A DNA stretch of 64,000 nt from Sphingobacterium sp. (GCA_031277685.1 JAITLV010000087.1:1-64000), one strand, 5' to 3'. Shown: positions 37,579 to 47,785, numbered from the stretch's first letter. Numbers and translations are program-made. Notes: generated by a model from the letters alone, not told the origin.

Positions 37579-38178
37579 CTAACTGCGAAATATCGGGTAA
37601 TATTCTGCAAATAACATCATCAGGAAGCAACAGTAATTCCAATTCCAATGTGATTTAATAATACTTGTAGCTTTAACAATATGATTGTTAATAGTAGCTG
37701 TGGAAATATTCAATAGCTTGGATACCTCATCATAGCTCCGACCTTCGAGTTTACAGAGCACATATACTTCTCTGCATCGTTCGGGGATAATATCCAGTAT
37801 ATCATTTAGGTATTTCTCCATTTCTTTATAAGAGACTTCCTCTTCAATATCATTCGCACATATACCCTTAGACAGAATCATCAACTGTTCACTCTTAGCC
37901 TGGTCCGAAGCGATTTTCCGGAAATAGTCGTAGACTGTGCTCTGTGCGATTGTGTAGAGATAAGACTTAAAATTTTTTGACACATCAATCTGTGCTCTAT
38001 TCTGCCAGACTTTTACAAATACATCCTGAACAATATCCTGCGCAAACTCCACTGATCTGACCTGCTTTAATATCCTGCCGAAGATCTGTGTTCTATAAGC
38101 ATAATACAGCGTTTCGAATGCCTTTTGATTTCCCTTGGCCAATTGTAAGAGCAATATTGCGTTGTCCTCTAGACTCAT
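37579..38178 (-). CDS. ECF RNA polymerase sigma factor (PUL 1)
   Basis: 199 residues. Region 2 contains FETLYYAYRTQIFGRILK and QDIVQDVFVKVWQNR; region 4 has IPERCREVYVLCKLEGRSYDEVSKLLNISTATINNHIVKA, the helix-turn-helix that reads the -35 site. It belongs to the Bacteroidota ECF group that is paired with FecR and transducing SusC. Release by FecR should switch on the downstream susC operon. The C-terminal tail FFLMMLFAEY-type stretch is unusually hydrophobic. Confidence 0.95.
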   Translation of the reverse strand: MSLEDNAILLLQLAKGNQKAFETLYYAYRTQIFGRILKQVRSVEFAQDIVQDVFVKVWQNRAQIDVSKNFKSYLYTIAQSTVYDYFRKIASDQAKSEQLMILSKGICANDIEEEVSYKEMEKYLNDILDIIPERCREVYVLCKLEGRSYDEVSKLLNISTATINNHIVKATSIIKSHWNWNYCCFLMMLFAEYYPIFRS

Positions 38179-38672
38179 AATTCTATTTCTATCGAAGTTC
38201 TATAATTCCTGGTTTTTCAATTGCTTTACTGTAAACAGAAAATAATTCATACTTTCTGCATATGTGCTTTTCTAGGTAGTTGACGAGTTGAAAATGGCAG
38301 TAAAATTTTATTGGGCCACCTGACAGTCTCCTGACAATTGATCTATAAACAAAAGAAATAATATAAATTAAATCAGGGATGTATAAAACACGTAAAAACA
38401 TGTAAAATATTACGAAACGGGAGGTGCATCTCTTCATTAATATACAGGAAAGCAGCAAACCGATGATGATATTGAAGAATAAGGAAGTCGTTTTCCCCAG
38501 AAAAGGAATTGTTTTACTTCGCGGGCAGCATCATGAAAAACTTAGGAGCAGAATTCATTGTTGCTATAAAACCAACCGGATTGAAAAATATACATCCAAA
38601 TATAGAAAGAAAATCAAAGCCGACACGAAAAAGGCAACTTAGGTCTTCAATAATAAGATACTTCCAATTGGC
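38179..38672. other. Intergenic gap upstream of the sigma gene
   Basis: About 490 bases. Two short overlapping frames (minus 38189-38458, plus 38424-38642) lack ribosome sites and recognisable content. The plus one, lysine-rich, could conceivably be real. No clear TAnnTTTG promoter for the sigma gene was found. Confidence 0.4.
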
Positions 38673-39638
38673 TTAGTTATCACAATTAGCAATAAACAAA
38701 GGATTAGGCAATATTCTTATAACTTCTTGCGCTTGTGAAGTTCCTTTAATCCGATCAAACTTCATTAGAATATCATTGTAGTCATATGCTGTGCTCTTAT
38801 AGTCTAATTCTTTGATAGGCACTGCCGGATTGACATAAAGATTTTTCTGTTCATCGTATCGGTAATAGGCTAAGTTTATTTCCCTAGTCATATCATCGTG
38901 GGTATTATACCCATTATTTACCAACTTATAATCCGCATCAAACGCTTTATCAAAAGATTCGTTTAAAAATTTAAGTTCTTCCAAGTCAGAAAATTCCTCC
39001 CCTATAGTAGATTTGCGAATAGGCGCATCCGAATGATCACTGATTGCATATAAACCTTCTTTGCCTATTTTGAGAATAAAATCATTATGATACAAACTAT
39101 TTTGCATATGTTGTACAATAAAATCATTGCAATCGCCGCTGGCAAAATGATACATCAACTTAGGGATAACAACAACAGCACGATCATTATCGTCGTTCTG
39201 CTGTTCGAATAAGGTAATTGTATCAATCTTTTCATTAAACAGATGAACATTCGGGAAATCCAGACAATTGGCATCATCGTTAAAAAGCGGCTGCATCTTA
39301 TCAGGGAACTTTCCGAACAAAATCGAACTACTCAGATGATCACCCATGAAACAAACCCGCATTCCATTTTTGATAGTAGGATTTTTCCGACCATAGACAT
39401 AAAATTGAGCATCAGGATTTTTGGGTTTTAGATAAATAAGATCATTTTCAACACGCCAAGTACCCTTGATCAGTGTTCCGTAGGCGATGATCAAAAAAGT
39501 CTTATTTTTATTTATGACAAAAGCAGCATTCGAAGATTTGTAGACACCATCGATATGTTGTTCGTTCTGTTGTCCACAGGCAAAATTAGTCCATAAGGTC
39601 AATAACAGCACAAGTAGTATATTAGAATTCGATTGCAT
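38673..39638 (-). CDS. Secreted hypothetical protein
   Basis: 321 residues. A signal peptide (about 1-22, ILLVLLLTLWTNFACGQQ) is followed by a beta-strand-rich segment, DGVYKSSNAAFVINKNKTFLIIAYGTLIKGTWRVENDLIYL, like lipocalin-type or DUF-type periplasmic proteins. The C-terminal half is acidic and helical (DLEELKFLNESFDKAFDADYKL). No family is recognised. It stands alone between the sigma gene and the NTF2-like gene. Confidence 0.7.
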   Translation of the reverse strand: MQSNSNILLVLLLTLWTNFACGQQNEQHIDGVYKSSNAAFVINKNKTFLIIAYGTLIKGTWRVENDLIYLKPKNPDAQFYVYGRKNPTIKNGMRVCFMGDHLSSSILFGKFPDKMQPLFNDDANCLDFPNVHLFNEKIDTITLFEQQNDDNDRAVVVIPKLMYHFASGDCNDFIVQHMQNSLYHNDFILKIGKEGLYAISDHSDAPIRKSTIGEEFSDLEELKFLNESFDKAFDADYKLVNNGYNTHDDMTREINLAYYRYDEQKNLYVNPAVPIKELDYKSTAYDYNDILMKFDRIKGTSQAQEVIRILPNPLFIANCDN

Positions 39639-39771
39639 GGGTTCTATATTTAGTTAAATATCGTAAAAAGGCCATAAGATAAATTGACCATTAAAAATAA
39701 ATGGCACGACAATAAATTTTCGAAGAACCGATATCAATATTTGAGTTATAACTTAGCTTTTTATAATCAGG

Positions 39772-40539
39772 CTAGAACTTACCATTATCATTGTTCCATA
39801 TTAACCTGCTCGTGATAGGCTCGATAACATCCCAATGTTCTACTATCTTATCATTTTCTACACGAAACAAATCGTAAAATGAATCATAATCAACACCGAA
39901 ATATCCTTCGCTTACAACCAAAACAAAATTTCCTTCTCCCAGTACCTTATGTATTGTATTATACCTCATAAAAATCCCCTGAACAGCCAATTTCTCAAAC
40001 GTATTTCTCAATCCCGTTACACCATCAGGTATATGTGGATTATGTTGTATAAAATTATCCCCAGCAAAATAATTCTCCAGTTGATCCATTCTTCCACGTA
40101 CAAAAACTTCCTCCACAAAACTTTTGATCAATTGTTTATTTTCTGAAGTTTTATCTAAATCTCTAATTTCTGTAAAACCATCAGTCATTGTATGACCACT
40201 TGGGCTAGGACTTGCTGGTCTTTGCTGCAAATTATCCCAATGTTCCACAATCTGATCATTTTCAAAACGAAAAATATTAAAACCAGTTTTTGGACCAAAA
40301 AAATTATATTCGCTGTGAACAAAGATGAAATCATCGTCTTGAAATACACGTACAATATCTACTTTCGCCGAACCAGCAGGCAGCTGCTGCAACAATGTAT
40401 GAATACCAATTAATCCATCAGCAAAGGCTAAATTATGTTGCGTATAATTGTTCGCATCAACATACGCAAACGATTCTAATGATCCTGTCTCAATGCTTTT
40501 TAGTAATGCAATCGCTTTCTGTTTGTTTGTAAACTTCAT
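39772..40539 (-). CDS. Duplicated SnoaL/NTF2-like protein
   Basis: 255 residues made of two NTF2-like alpha+beta cones in tandem, about 5-108 and 130-245. The same motifs occur twice: YTQHNLAFADGLIGI and FIQHNPHIPDGVTGL; HSEYNFFGPKTGFNIFRFENDQIVEHWD and VSEGYFGVDYDSFYDLFRVENDKIVEHWD. Such polyketide-cyclase-like proteins bind small hydrophobic ligands; many are uncharacterised. No signal peptide. No operon partner is evident. Confidence 0.85.
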   Translation of the reverse strand: MKFTNKQKAIALLKSIETGSLESFAYVDANNYTQHNLAFADGLIGIHTLLQQLPAGSAKVDIVRVFQDDDFIFVHSEYNFFGPKTGFNIFRFENDQIVEHWDNLQQRPASPSPSGHTMTDGFTEIRDLDKTSENKQLIKSFVEEVFVRGRMDQLENYFAGDNFIQHNPHIPDGVTGLRNTFEKLAVQGIFMRYNTIHKVLGEGNFVLVVSEGYFGVDYDSFYDLFRVENDKIVEHWDVIEPITSRLIWNNDNGKF

Positions 40540-40812
40540 TTTTTATAAAATCCCCCTAGCTTATCCCTCCTATACTGTTACATCTGATTGAAATTGTGTA
40601 CAATAATTTCAATTAATCAATCATGAAATATAGCCCCCCTTATGATTTTCTCTAGTTATACAACTTGCAAAGGTATTGAATTATGCCAACAAGCCCCTTG
40701 ATCTAAAAATCATAACCATTCCTTTTTCTATAACCATATCCTTCATTATAAGATCGCTCAAAGTAGATATGATCTTCTTATTTTTTCTTTCAATTCGTAA
40801 ATTGTGGGGTAA

Positions 40813-42171
40813 CTAAGACCGATCTGGATGCTGCCAAGGCATCCGATATGGTCTTCGTAATAACCTGGTTGCTTCTGGATCGTCGATACATATCTTTTTT
40901 ACGGGATCATATCGCAAAGGTCTATTTAATTGCATGGAAATATTGGCAAGAATACAACAGGATGTGGATATATACCCTTCCTCAATGTCCGCCACAGGCA
41001 GTCGATTATTTTTTATTGCTGACAATAGATCCAATAGATGTTGTCTTGTAGCGGGTGCTGTATGCAATTCGATTCGAGGTTCTTCTAGATCCGCAGGGAA
41101 TTGCTCTCTTTCATATACAACATCTTTTTTTATGGACTCACCTTTATCAGCTGGAATAAATTCATATTTCATCACACTACCTTTTAAAGTTCCTTTATCC
41201 CCATAGATAATAAATGCCCAAGGGTATTCAGGATCTGTAGGGCTGCCCCAAGTACGGTGTTGCCACACGCAATTGAGTTCATCATATTCAAAAACAGCGG
41301 TCTGTGTATCCGCTATAGTTGACTTTCCCTCCTTTTGCACATATATTCCACCCGTCGCACTAATTTTCTTTGGCCATTTCAGTTGTAATAACCAGCGAAC
41401 CGTGTCAAACATGTGCATGCCCATATCGCCTGTAATGCCGTTACCATATTCCATAAAAGTTCGCCACCAGCCTCCATGCGGCAAACCGTCGTAAGGACGT
41501 AACGGAGCCGGGCCAGTCCACATCTCATAATCGAGAAAATCAGGCACCGGTTCTAACGCTGGATTACCGTTCTTTCTCATATGATAGTAACAGCACATTT
41601 CTACATGCGAAACCTTACCAAGCAACCCTTGATCTATCACCCGCTGTTTAGCATCTATCAAATGCGCTGTGCTTCTCCGCTGCGTACCCACTTGTACTTT
41701 TTTATTATACTTTCGAGCACAATGGAGTATTGCAGCTCCCTCAAGTACATCAACACTAATAGGTTTCTGTAGATAAATATGAGCACCAGAACGCATTGCA
41801 TCTATCGCCTGTTTTGCATGCCAATGGTCAGGTGTGCCGATCAGAACAAGATCAAACTGATGATCTGCAAGCATTTTTCTATAATCTTTGTAGAGTTTTG
41901 GCAGCTCCCCCGAAGGCTGACGGTCGCTGACCAGTCGCCCTGCATCCTGTAGATGCCTACTGTCTACGTCACAGATGGCAACTACTTCAACATGACACAC
42001 CTGCATTAACCTGAATAGATCACTTTTCCCATACCATCCCGCCCCGATCAAACCGACCTTCATAGCTGGTATTTCATAAAAAGATGTTCCTTTTGCCTCT
42101 AGAACTGATAATGCTAATAAAGAGCCCGCACCTTGAATGAATTTTCTTCGGTTCAGCGTATAATCAACCAT
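40813..42171 (-). CDS. Gfo/Idh/MocA-family oxidoreductase with Tat signal
   Basis: 452 residues. The N-terminal NRRKFIQGAGSLLALSVL is a twin-arginine-type export signal. The Rossmann domain begins MKVGLIGAGWYGKSDL, with the family signature in YLQKPISVDVLEGAAI (EKP-type motif, glutamine here) and GGWWRTFMEYGNGITGDMGMHMFDTVRWLL. Exported members oxidise sugars or glycosides, for example at C3, using a bound NAD(P). It follows the fasciclin gene of PUL 2 by 175 bases and may act on sugars imported there. The DUF1080 protein at 13368 is a possible distant partner. Confidence 0.9.
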   Translation of the reverse strand: MVDYTLNRRKFIQGAGSLLALSVLEAKGTSFYEIPAMKVGLIGAGWYGKSDLFRLMQVCHVEVVAICDVDSRHLQDAGRLVSDRQPSGELPKLYKDYRKMLADHQFDLVLIGTPDHWHAKQAIDAMRSGAHIYLQKPISVDVLEGAAILHCARKYNKKVQVGTQRRSTAHLIDAKQRVIDQGLLGKVSHVEMCCYYHMRKNGNPALEPVPDFLDYEMWTGPAPLRPYDGLPHGGWWRTFMEYGNGITGDMGMHMFDTVRWLLQLKWPKKISATGGIYVQKEGKSTIADTQTAVFEYDELNCVWQHRTWGSPTDPEYPWAFIIYGDKGTLKGSVMKYEFIPADKGESIKKDVVYEREQFPADLEEPRIELHTAPATRQHLLDLLSAIKNNRLPVADIEEGYISTSCCILANISMQLNRPLRYDPVKKICIDDPEATRLLRRPYRMPWQHPDRS

Positions 42172-42346
42172 AATTTACTGGCTTATTGTTTAGTATAAAA
42201 CAAAACAATAAACTGAGGATAATGTTTATCTGGAGATTATTTTTCGATAAAATGGCCTATTATTACATTTATTCCTTATGATTAGTTAGCATAGCTCAAC
42301 CTCTCATTACCCTAAATTGAAAAACAAGTAAATAACTAGTATATAG

Positions 42347-42925
42347 CTATTTTGCTTTCTCGGAGTAAAAAACAATATGGTCTACGATATGGATTACACC
42401 GTTATTAGGTATTAAATTAGATGTACGGATTTGCCATTGTTTATTAGTACCCTCATTAATCAGCCCTACATATGTACTCGTATGAGACAGATACATGATT
42501 TGACCTTTTTCAGTCGTATAAGCAATTGGCCTGTTGTTCGGTGCCAATGCAGGGTCGCTAAAATTTACAATCGCCTTGACGATATGATAGCGTAAAATAT
42601 CTTTCAAAATAGGTGTTGGGATAGAAGCAATAGTTTGGTAATTATTTTCCTTTAAATATGTCCTAAAAGCTAGATTGGTAGGTAAAATAAAGGTCGCTTT
42701 CTCTGTCCGCTTATACAATGCCTCATCGTTACATTGCAAAACAGCGTCCTTAAGAGAAGACAACGAATCATTACCCTGAATATATGTCCAGGCAGAACTA
42801 TTCAATTTACTATTATCTTCTGCATAGTTATATTCAAAGCTTTCCTGTATTTCGCAACTAACAAACGATACCTGCACAGCGAAACCGAAGAGGAAAAAAC
42901 TGGCGATGTATTTTATCTTCATCAT
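42347..42925 (-). CDS. Fasciclin-domain lipoprotein
   Basis: 192 residues. Lipobox FVSC with lipidated C24. One fasciclin (FAS1) domain at about 45-190 contains TFILPTNLAFRTYLKEN, IPTPILKDILRYHIVKAIVNF and NGVIHIVDHIVFY. FAS1 domains mediate adhesion or glycan contact. The gene starts 3 bases after the SusD stop, so it is part of PUL 2 and probably adds a surface component. Confidence 0.88.
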   Translation of the reverse strand: MMKIKYIASFFLFGFAVQVSFVSCEIQESFEYNYAEDNSKLNSSAWTYIQGNDSLSSLKDAVLQCNDEALYKRTEKATFILPTNLAFRTYLKENNYQTIASIPTPILKDILRYHIVKAIVNFSDPALAPNNRPIAYTTEKGQIMYLSHTSTYVGLINEGTNKQWQIRTSNLIPNNGVIHIVDHIVFYSEKAK

Positions 42926-42928
42926 AAG

Positions 42929-44302
42929 TTATCTATAAAATTCATTTTGTTTCAAATTTGGGTTTTTAAGGAGCTCACCTTCGTGTATTGGCCATAGCAA
43001 ATTACGTTTATCCGAGAGACCATTGATCGGTTTCATCGTTGAAATAGCTGTTTCACTGCGCAACAGGTCGAACCACCGATGTCCTTCAAAGCAAAGTTCT
43101 ATTGATCGTTCGTGTAGAATACTGGCAACTAGGCTTCCAAATTGAATTTTGGCTTTATTTTGATCTAAAGCTGCAAGTCCGGCACGGATACGAATTCGGT
43201 TAAGTAAGTCCAATGCCTCGATAGGCTGGTTTAAATTTGCATGCGCTTCGGCCTTTAATAAAATTACATCAGCTAGCCGCGTTAATACAATATTGCCCCC
43301 AGAAGGTTCTGGACTTTCATCATTAAATCCGGGTCCAAAAAACTTCCATATCTTCCGAGGTTGAACTTCAGATACATCATAAATACGAGCTTTGCGCAGA
43401 TCTCCAGATTCAATAGAAGCAATAAAACCCGAACTGGGTACATAATCACTATCAGATCCCATTGCATACCATATACGAAGGTTATTGGTTTGTACCTCAT
43501 TGTATCCGACTTCAAAAATACTTTCCACATTACTTCCTTTGACAAATATATTGTTCCAATCCTCAATCGGAGCCAAAGCATATTGAGCATCTGTAAGTAT
43601 TTTTTCAGCCATTTCCACCGTCTTCACATATTTTTTTTGCCACATATAGAGCTGTGTCAGAAAAGCATAGGCAGCTCCTTTCGTTATCAGTACACGATTA
43701 CCAGCACCTGAATAGTTCAGCGCGCAGTTCTCTGTCGCAATAATTAAGTCTGCTTCCACCTGGGCCAATACCTCAGCTTCTGTGTTCCTTTGAACAAACA
43801 GCTCTTGCCCCAATCCTTCATAAGGTTCTACCACTAAAGGCACTTCTCCCCATATTCGAACCAGATAAAAATAGGCAAGTGCCCTTAATGCATGTGCCTG
43901 TCCAAGTAATTGTTTTTTAAGTTCACTATCGTCAGATCCAAAAGCTTGTGGAATATATTTGATGGCGTAATTCGCACGCGATATAACGGTATAAAAATTA
44001 TCCCAACGCGCCGACGCGATGATCGGTGTTAATGAATTTTGTTGCAAAGCGCCAGGATCACCTGCATGCCGGGTCACCACATTATCAGCCCTACCTTCTC
44101 CCCAGTAAGCAAAATTCTGCCGAAAAAGCGATTGCAAACCATTATAAATTCCGTTAACTCCAGCTTGGGCATCACTAGGTTTTTTATAGTAGCCCTGTCC
44201 TGAAAAATTGCTAATGGGTTCCTTATCTAATAACGAATTGGAGCAACTTGAAACAGATAGAAAAAAAATAGACCAAAATGCGTATTTAAACAATTTTTTC
44301 AT
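42929..44302 (-). CDS. SusD-family lipoprotein (PUL 2)
   Basis: 457 residues. Lipobox VSSC with lipidated C20. N-terminal KKPSDAQAGVNGIYNGLQSLF, central QAHALRALAYFYLVRIWGEVPLV, and C-terminal ILLKAEAHANLNQPIEALDLLNRIRIRAGL with ELCFEGHRWFDLLRSE are classic SusD signatures. It is shorter than the PUL 1 SusD. It follows SusC by 9 bases. Confidence 0.95.
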   Translation of the reverse strand: MKKLFKYAFWSIFFLSVSSCSNSLLDKEPISNFSGQGYYKKPSDAQAGVNGIYNGLQSLFRQNFAYWGEGRADNVVTRHAGDPGALQQNSLTPIIASARWDNFYTVISRANYAIKYIPQAFGSDDSELKKQLLGQAHALRALAYFYLVRIWGEVPLVVEPYEGLGQELFVQRNTEAEVLAQVEADLIIATENCALNYSGAGNRVLITKGAAYAFLTQLYMWQKKYVKTVEMAEKILTDAQYALAPIEDWNNIFVKGSNVESIFEVGYNEVQTNNLRIWYAMGSDSDYVPSSGFIASIESGDLRKARIYDVSEVQPRKIWKFFGPGFNDESPEPSGGNIVLTRLADVILLKAEAHANLNQPIEALDLLNRIRIRAGLAALDQNKAKIQFGSLVASILHERSIELCFEGHRWFDLLRSETAISTMKPINGLSDKRNLLWPIHEGELLKNPNLKQNEFYR

Positions 44303-44311
44303 CGCTATATA

Positions 44312-47300
44312 TTAAAGTCCAAAGATTAAACCAAACATAAATGTGCGGCTCTGTGGGTAGGAGCCTTCATCCAATCCGACCCGAAGACCAGAATAAGAAT
44401 TGACATCTGGATCAAAGCCCGTATATTTTGTCCATGTAATCAGATTTGTCGCCGTTATAAACGCATCCAGTTTGCGTAGACCGATGCGCCGACTCCAGCT
44501 AGCGTCAAAAGAATACCTTAAATTGATATTTTTCAACTTAAGGTACGAGCCATCTTCAACCCATCTACTTTGTACTCTACTATCGGATTGTTTCGGATCA
44601 TCCCGAATCAATCGGGGGAAATCAGTTTGATCCCCTTGCTCCCGCCATCTATTAAGGGCATCGGTAGATAGATTGTTGTAACGGACAATGGAATTACGTT
44701 GATGATTCAATTCGCTATAAATTTGATTTCCAACGGAAAACTGAAAAAACACATTCAGATGAAAATTCTTATAACTAAAATCATTGGACACCCCTCCGAA
44801 ATATTTCGGTTCGGCATACCCGATAATTTCCCTGTCATTCTGATCAATAATATTGTCATTGTTTACATCTTTCCAAATGGGATCTCCACCGACAAATACA
44901 GCACCATTTGCACCATTTGTTACCCCACTTGTATTATCTTCATCTCGCGCATATACACCAAGAAAACGCCAGCCATAAAATACGCCTATAGGTAAGCCCT
45001 CTCTCAGTATATGAAAAGCCCCATTTTGAATATGACCATTTGTCAATAAATTCTTAGGTAATGAAGTAACCTTATTTCTGTTCAAACTAATATTCATATT
45101 TGTAGTCCAACGGAAAGCTCCTTCTAGATTACGGGTCTGTAAACTAAATTCCAATCCTCTATTCTCAATCGACCCTATATTCTGTGTAATAAATTCAAAG
45201 CCTGTCGTTCCCGGAATAGGTACGTTATACAATAGATCTTTTGTTTTCTTCAAATAGGCGTCCGTTGAAAAAATTATTCTATTTTTAAAAAAACCAAGTT
45301 CTAAACCAAGATTATATTGATGTGTAGTCTCCCAGGTAAGGCTAGGATTAGGCATTACTGTAGGGGCAGCGCCCGAAAAATCCAAATAGTTTGTCCCCAG
45401 GCTAAATTCCCCTCTCGCCGTATAATCACCGATAGCCTCATTGCCTGTACTTCCGAGACTAAAGCGAAGTTTACCATCGCTCAACCAACCCAGATTTTTG
45501 ACTCCCTTTTCCTCCACAAAACGCCATCCTGCTGATGCCGAAGGGAAAAAACCAAATCGCCGGTCGCTTCCAAAGCGCGAAGAACCATCCGTTCGAAGAT
45601 TAAACTCCAATAAATATTTGCCCAGATAATCATACGTTACTCGGCCAAAATAAGAAAGCATGGCATGTTCAGAAGCGATATTTACACCTTGGTTTGAAAT
45701 CACGGACGCACCATTTAGTGTTCGAATGTCATCACTCGGAAAATATTGTCCATCCAGGCCGGTTCTATCGTAGCGCCATTTTTGAAAACTCATCCCCAGC
45801 ACCGCGCCAAAATTATGCGTATTGGCTACATTTTTTGTATAAGTAAAATAACTCTCATTCCCCCAGGTAAGATTTCCAGAAGAACGTACTGCTCCTGTAT
45901 TATACCCCTCACGGTAGTCCAATATAGATGGCATAAACTCATCCTCTTTCATTGAAATATAGTCCAGATTTACATTAGTTCGGAATTTAAGATCTTTGTA
46001 TAAATCAATTTCCAGGTATTGACTTCCAATAATGCGATTACTCTTATTCAGGTTTGTTGCAAACAAAGCCATACCAACTGGATTCCGCTGTCCAATCATA
46101 TAACCATTCAGTGAGCCATCCGGTAAATACATCGACATATTTGGAGGACGAATCAATAAACTTCTAATAATACTCAGATTTCCTGATCCGGCAGCATTCG
46201 TTCGGTTGTTCACAGCATTGGTATAGGAAATACTTTGCCCTATTCTAACCCGATCGGAAATTGTAAAATCAACATTCAATCGAGAGGTAAATCGCTTATA
46301 GTTCGAATTCAATATAACACCATCCTGATCCAGATAAGATGAACTCCATGCGTATTTTGTTCCTTGGTTTCCTCCCCGTACAGAGAGATCCAACTTATAC
46401 TGTTTTGCGGTGCGCATCAATTCGTCTTGCCAGTCTACATCACCATTGTTCATTGGATTGAGCGAATCTATAATCGTATAAAATGGTTCTTCCGGAGTTG
46501 TCATCCCGCGATAGGAGTCCAAAACTGCTTCTCGATATTGTCTCGCATTTAAAACACTAAGCTTGCGCGTTAATGCGCTCACGCCCGCAGAAGTATTAAA
46601 TATCACCTCCGGTTTGCCTTCTGCACCACGTTTCGTTGTAATCATCACAACACCGTTGGCGGCTCTGGATCCATAGATTGCTGTGGATGCTGCATCCTTG
46701 AGAATCTCAATCGATGCTATATCATTCGGATTGATATCTGTCATTGGATTTAGGCCTGAATTCTCAGTCCCGTTTAGCGAGGAAATAGAATTGGATTCAA
46801 GAGGGATACCATCAACAACAAAGAGTGGGTTATTACCTGAGTTTAATGATGAGTTCCCACGGACACGTATGCTCATCTCACCACCAGGTGCTCCTGAATT
46901 AGATGACACTTGCACACCCGCTGCCCGCCCCTGTAAAATAGATATGGGATCTTGTAATGTCGTCTTCTCAATCTCAGCAGCACCAACGGAAACAATAGCC
47001 CCTGTTAGGTTTCGTTTCTTTTGACGCCCATAGCCCACCACAACAGTTTCTTCAATAAGATTGGATGCACCCGCCAGTGCAATCGTATAAGTCGAGCGTG
47101 AGTCTATTGTTATAGTCTGACTTGTATAGCCCAAAAATGAAAAAGTAACAGATTGCCCTTGCGCAACCTGGTCTAACACAAAACCACCTCTTTTATCTGT
47201 ACTCACTGCTGTTTTTTTCTGATCATTGCACTTGATCGTAACTCCAAATAGTGGAGACTTTGTAAGCGAATCGATCACATGACCAGTAATCGTCTTTTGC

Positions 47301-47404
47301 TGAGCCTCTACACGCGCAGGAATAATTAATAAAACATACAAAATAAACAAGTATATAATAGCATACGACCCCTTAAGTTTACATTGGTTAGCACTAAATT
47401 TCAT
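44312..47404 (-). CDS. SusC-family TonB-dependent transporter, no STN domain (PUL 2)
   Basis: 1030 residues. Signal peptide to about residue 34 (RVEAQ), carboxypeptidase-like domain (about 37-112), SusC signature at about 118-131 (EETVVVGYGRQKKRN), plug (GRAAGVQVSSNSGAPGG, STAIYGSRAANGVVMITTKRG) and barrel ending FMFGLIFGL. There is no STN domain and no FecIR pair, so regulation must differ from PUL 1. The transported glycan is unknown, because no glycoside hydrolase is encoded in this locus. Confidence 0.95.
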   Translation of the reverse strand: MKFSANQCKLKGSYAIIYLFILYVLLIIPARVEAQQKTITGHVIDSLTKSPLFGVTIKCNDQKKTAVSTDKRGGFVLDQVAQGQSVTFSFLGYTSQTITIDSRSTYTIALAGASNLIEETVVVGYGRQKKRNLTGAIVSVGAAEIEKTTLQDPISILQGRAAGVQVSSNSGAPGGEMSIRVRGNSSLNSGNNPLFVVDGIPLESNSISSLNGTENSGLNPMTDINPNDIASIEILKDAASTAIYGSRAANGVVMITTKRGAEGKPEVIFNTSAGVSALTRKLSVLNARQYREAVLDSYRGMTTPEEPFYTIIDSLNPMNNGDVDWQDELMRTAKQYKLDLSVRGGNQGTKYAWSSSYLDQDGVILNSNYKRFTSRLNVDFTISDRVRIGQSISYTNAVNNRTNAAGSGNLSIIRSLLIRPPNMSMYLPDGSLNGYMIGQRNPVGMALFATNLNKSNRIIGSQYLEIDLYKDLKFRTNVNLDYISMKEDEFMPSILDYREGYNTGAVRSSGNLTWGNESYFTYTKNVANTHNFGAVLGMSFQKWRYDRTGLDGQYFPSDDIRTLNGASVISNQGVNIASEHAMLSYFGRVTYDYLGKYLLEFNLRTDGSSRFGSDRRFGFFPSASAGWRFVEEKGVKNLGWLSDGKLRFSLGSTGNEAIGDYTARGEFSLGTNYLDFSGAAPTVMPNPSLTWETTHQYNLGLELGFFKNRIIFSTDAYLKKTKDLLYNVPIPGTTGFEFITQNIGSIENRGLEFSLQTRNLEGAFRWTTNMNISLNRNKVTSLPKNLLTNGHIQNGAFHILREGLPIGVFYGWRFLGVYARDEDNTSGVTNGANGAVFVGGDPIWKDVNNDNIIDQNDREIIGYAEPKYFGGVSNDFSYKNFHLNVFFQFSVGNQIYSELNHQRNSIVRYNNLSTDALNRWREQGDQTDFPRLIRDDPKQSDSRVQSRWVEDGSYLKLKNINLRYSFDASWSRRIGLRKLDAFITATNLITWTKYTGFDPDVNSYSGLRVGLDEGSYPQSRTFMFGLIFGL

Positions 47405-47730
47405 ATAGAGACTTTAAGTTTATAGCATCCATTTAATTGTGTTAGTTATTTGATAACGATTAATAAAAAATATTTTAATGAAAACATTTACATTAAAAAG
47501 TTAAGCATTATCGAATAATTAACGTTTTATAAAAAAATATAGTATATATAAGATCATTTTTAGTAACAATAATGTGACTTACATAATTAAGAAAGATAAT
47601 ATTCGCTTTTTTCTATTTCAATTAATACCAATGTTCTATCTCGACTAAGTCAGTAAAAATCTCTCGAGCTGCTAGGCTTATTCATGACGTAGCGTGCTTC
47701 AATATCGGGACTTGAATGATCAACATAAAA
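47405..47730. other. AT-rich gap upstream of PUL 2
   Basis: Very AT-rich DNA that should hold the susC promoter on the minus strand; no FecI, hybrid-sensor or SusR gene lies nearby. No gene is supported. Confidence 0.45.
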
Positions 47731-47785
47731 AAGCCCTAGAGCGGGGAACTCTAGGGTCTTAGCCATATATTAACCTATTTTATGA
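47731..47785 (+). repeat. Stem-loop plus conserved tail, copy 3 (divergent)
   Basis: Stem AAGCCCTAGAG (47731-47741) with CTCTAGGG-T-CTT (47749-47760, one bulged base) and a loop CGGGGAA. The tail keeps TATTAACCTATTTTATGA, a looser match to copies 1 and 2. A terminator follows at 47859, giving a possible transcript of about 165 bases. The ATG opens a frame of 16 codons only. Confidence 0.55.

Noticed and set aside
38424..38642. 72-codon lysine-rich plus-strand frame
   Set aside because: No ribosome site, overlaps another equally weak frame on the minus strand, and no recognisable content.
40748..40786. Possible hairpin ATAAGATC...GATCTT after the oxidoreductase gene
   Set aside because: The stem is 6-8 bp with a long loop and a mismatch; too weak to call a terminator.
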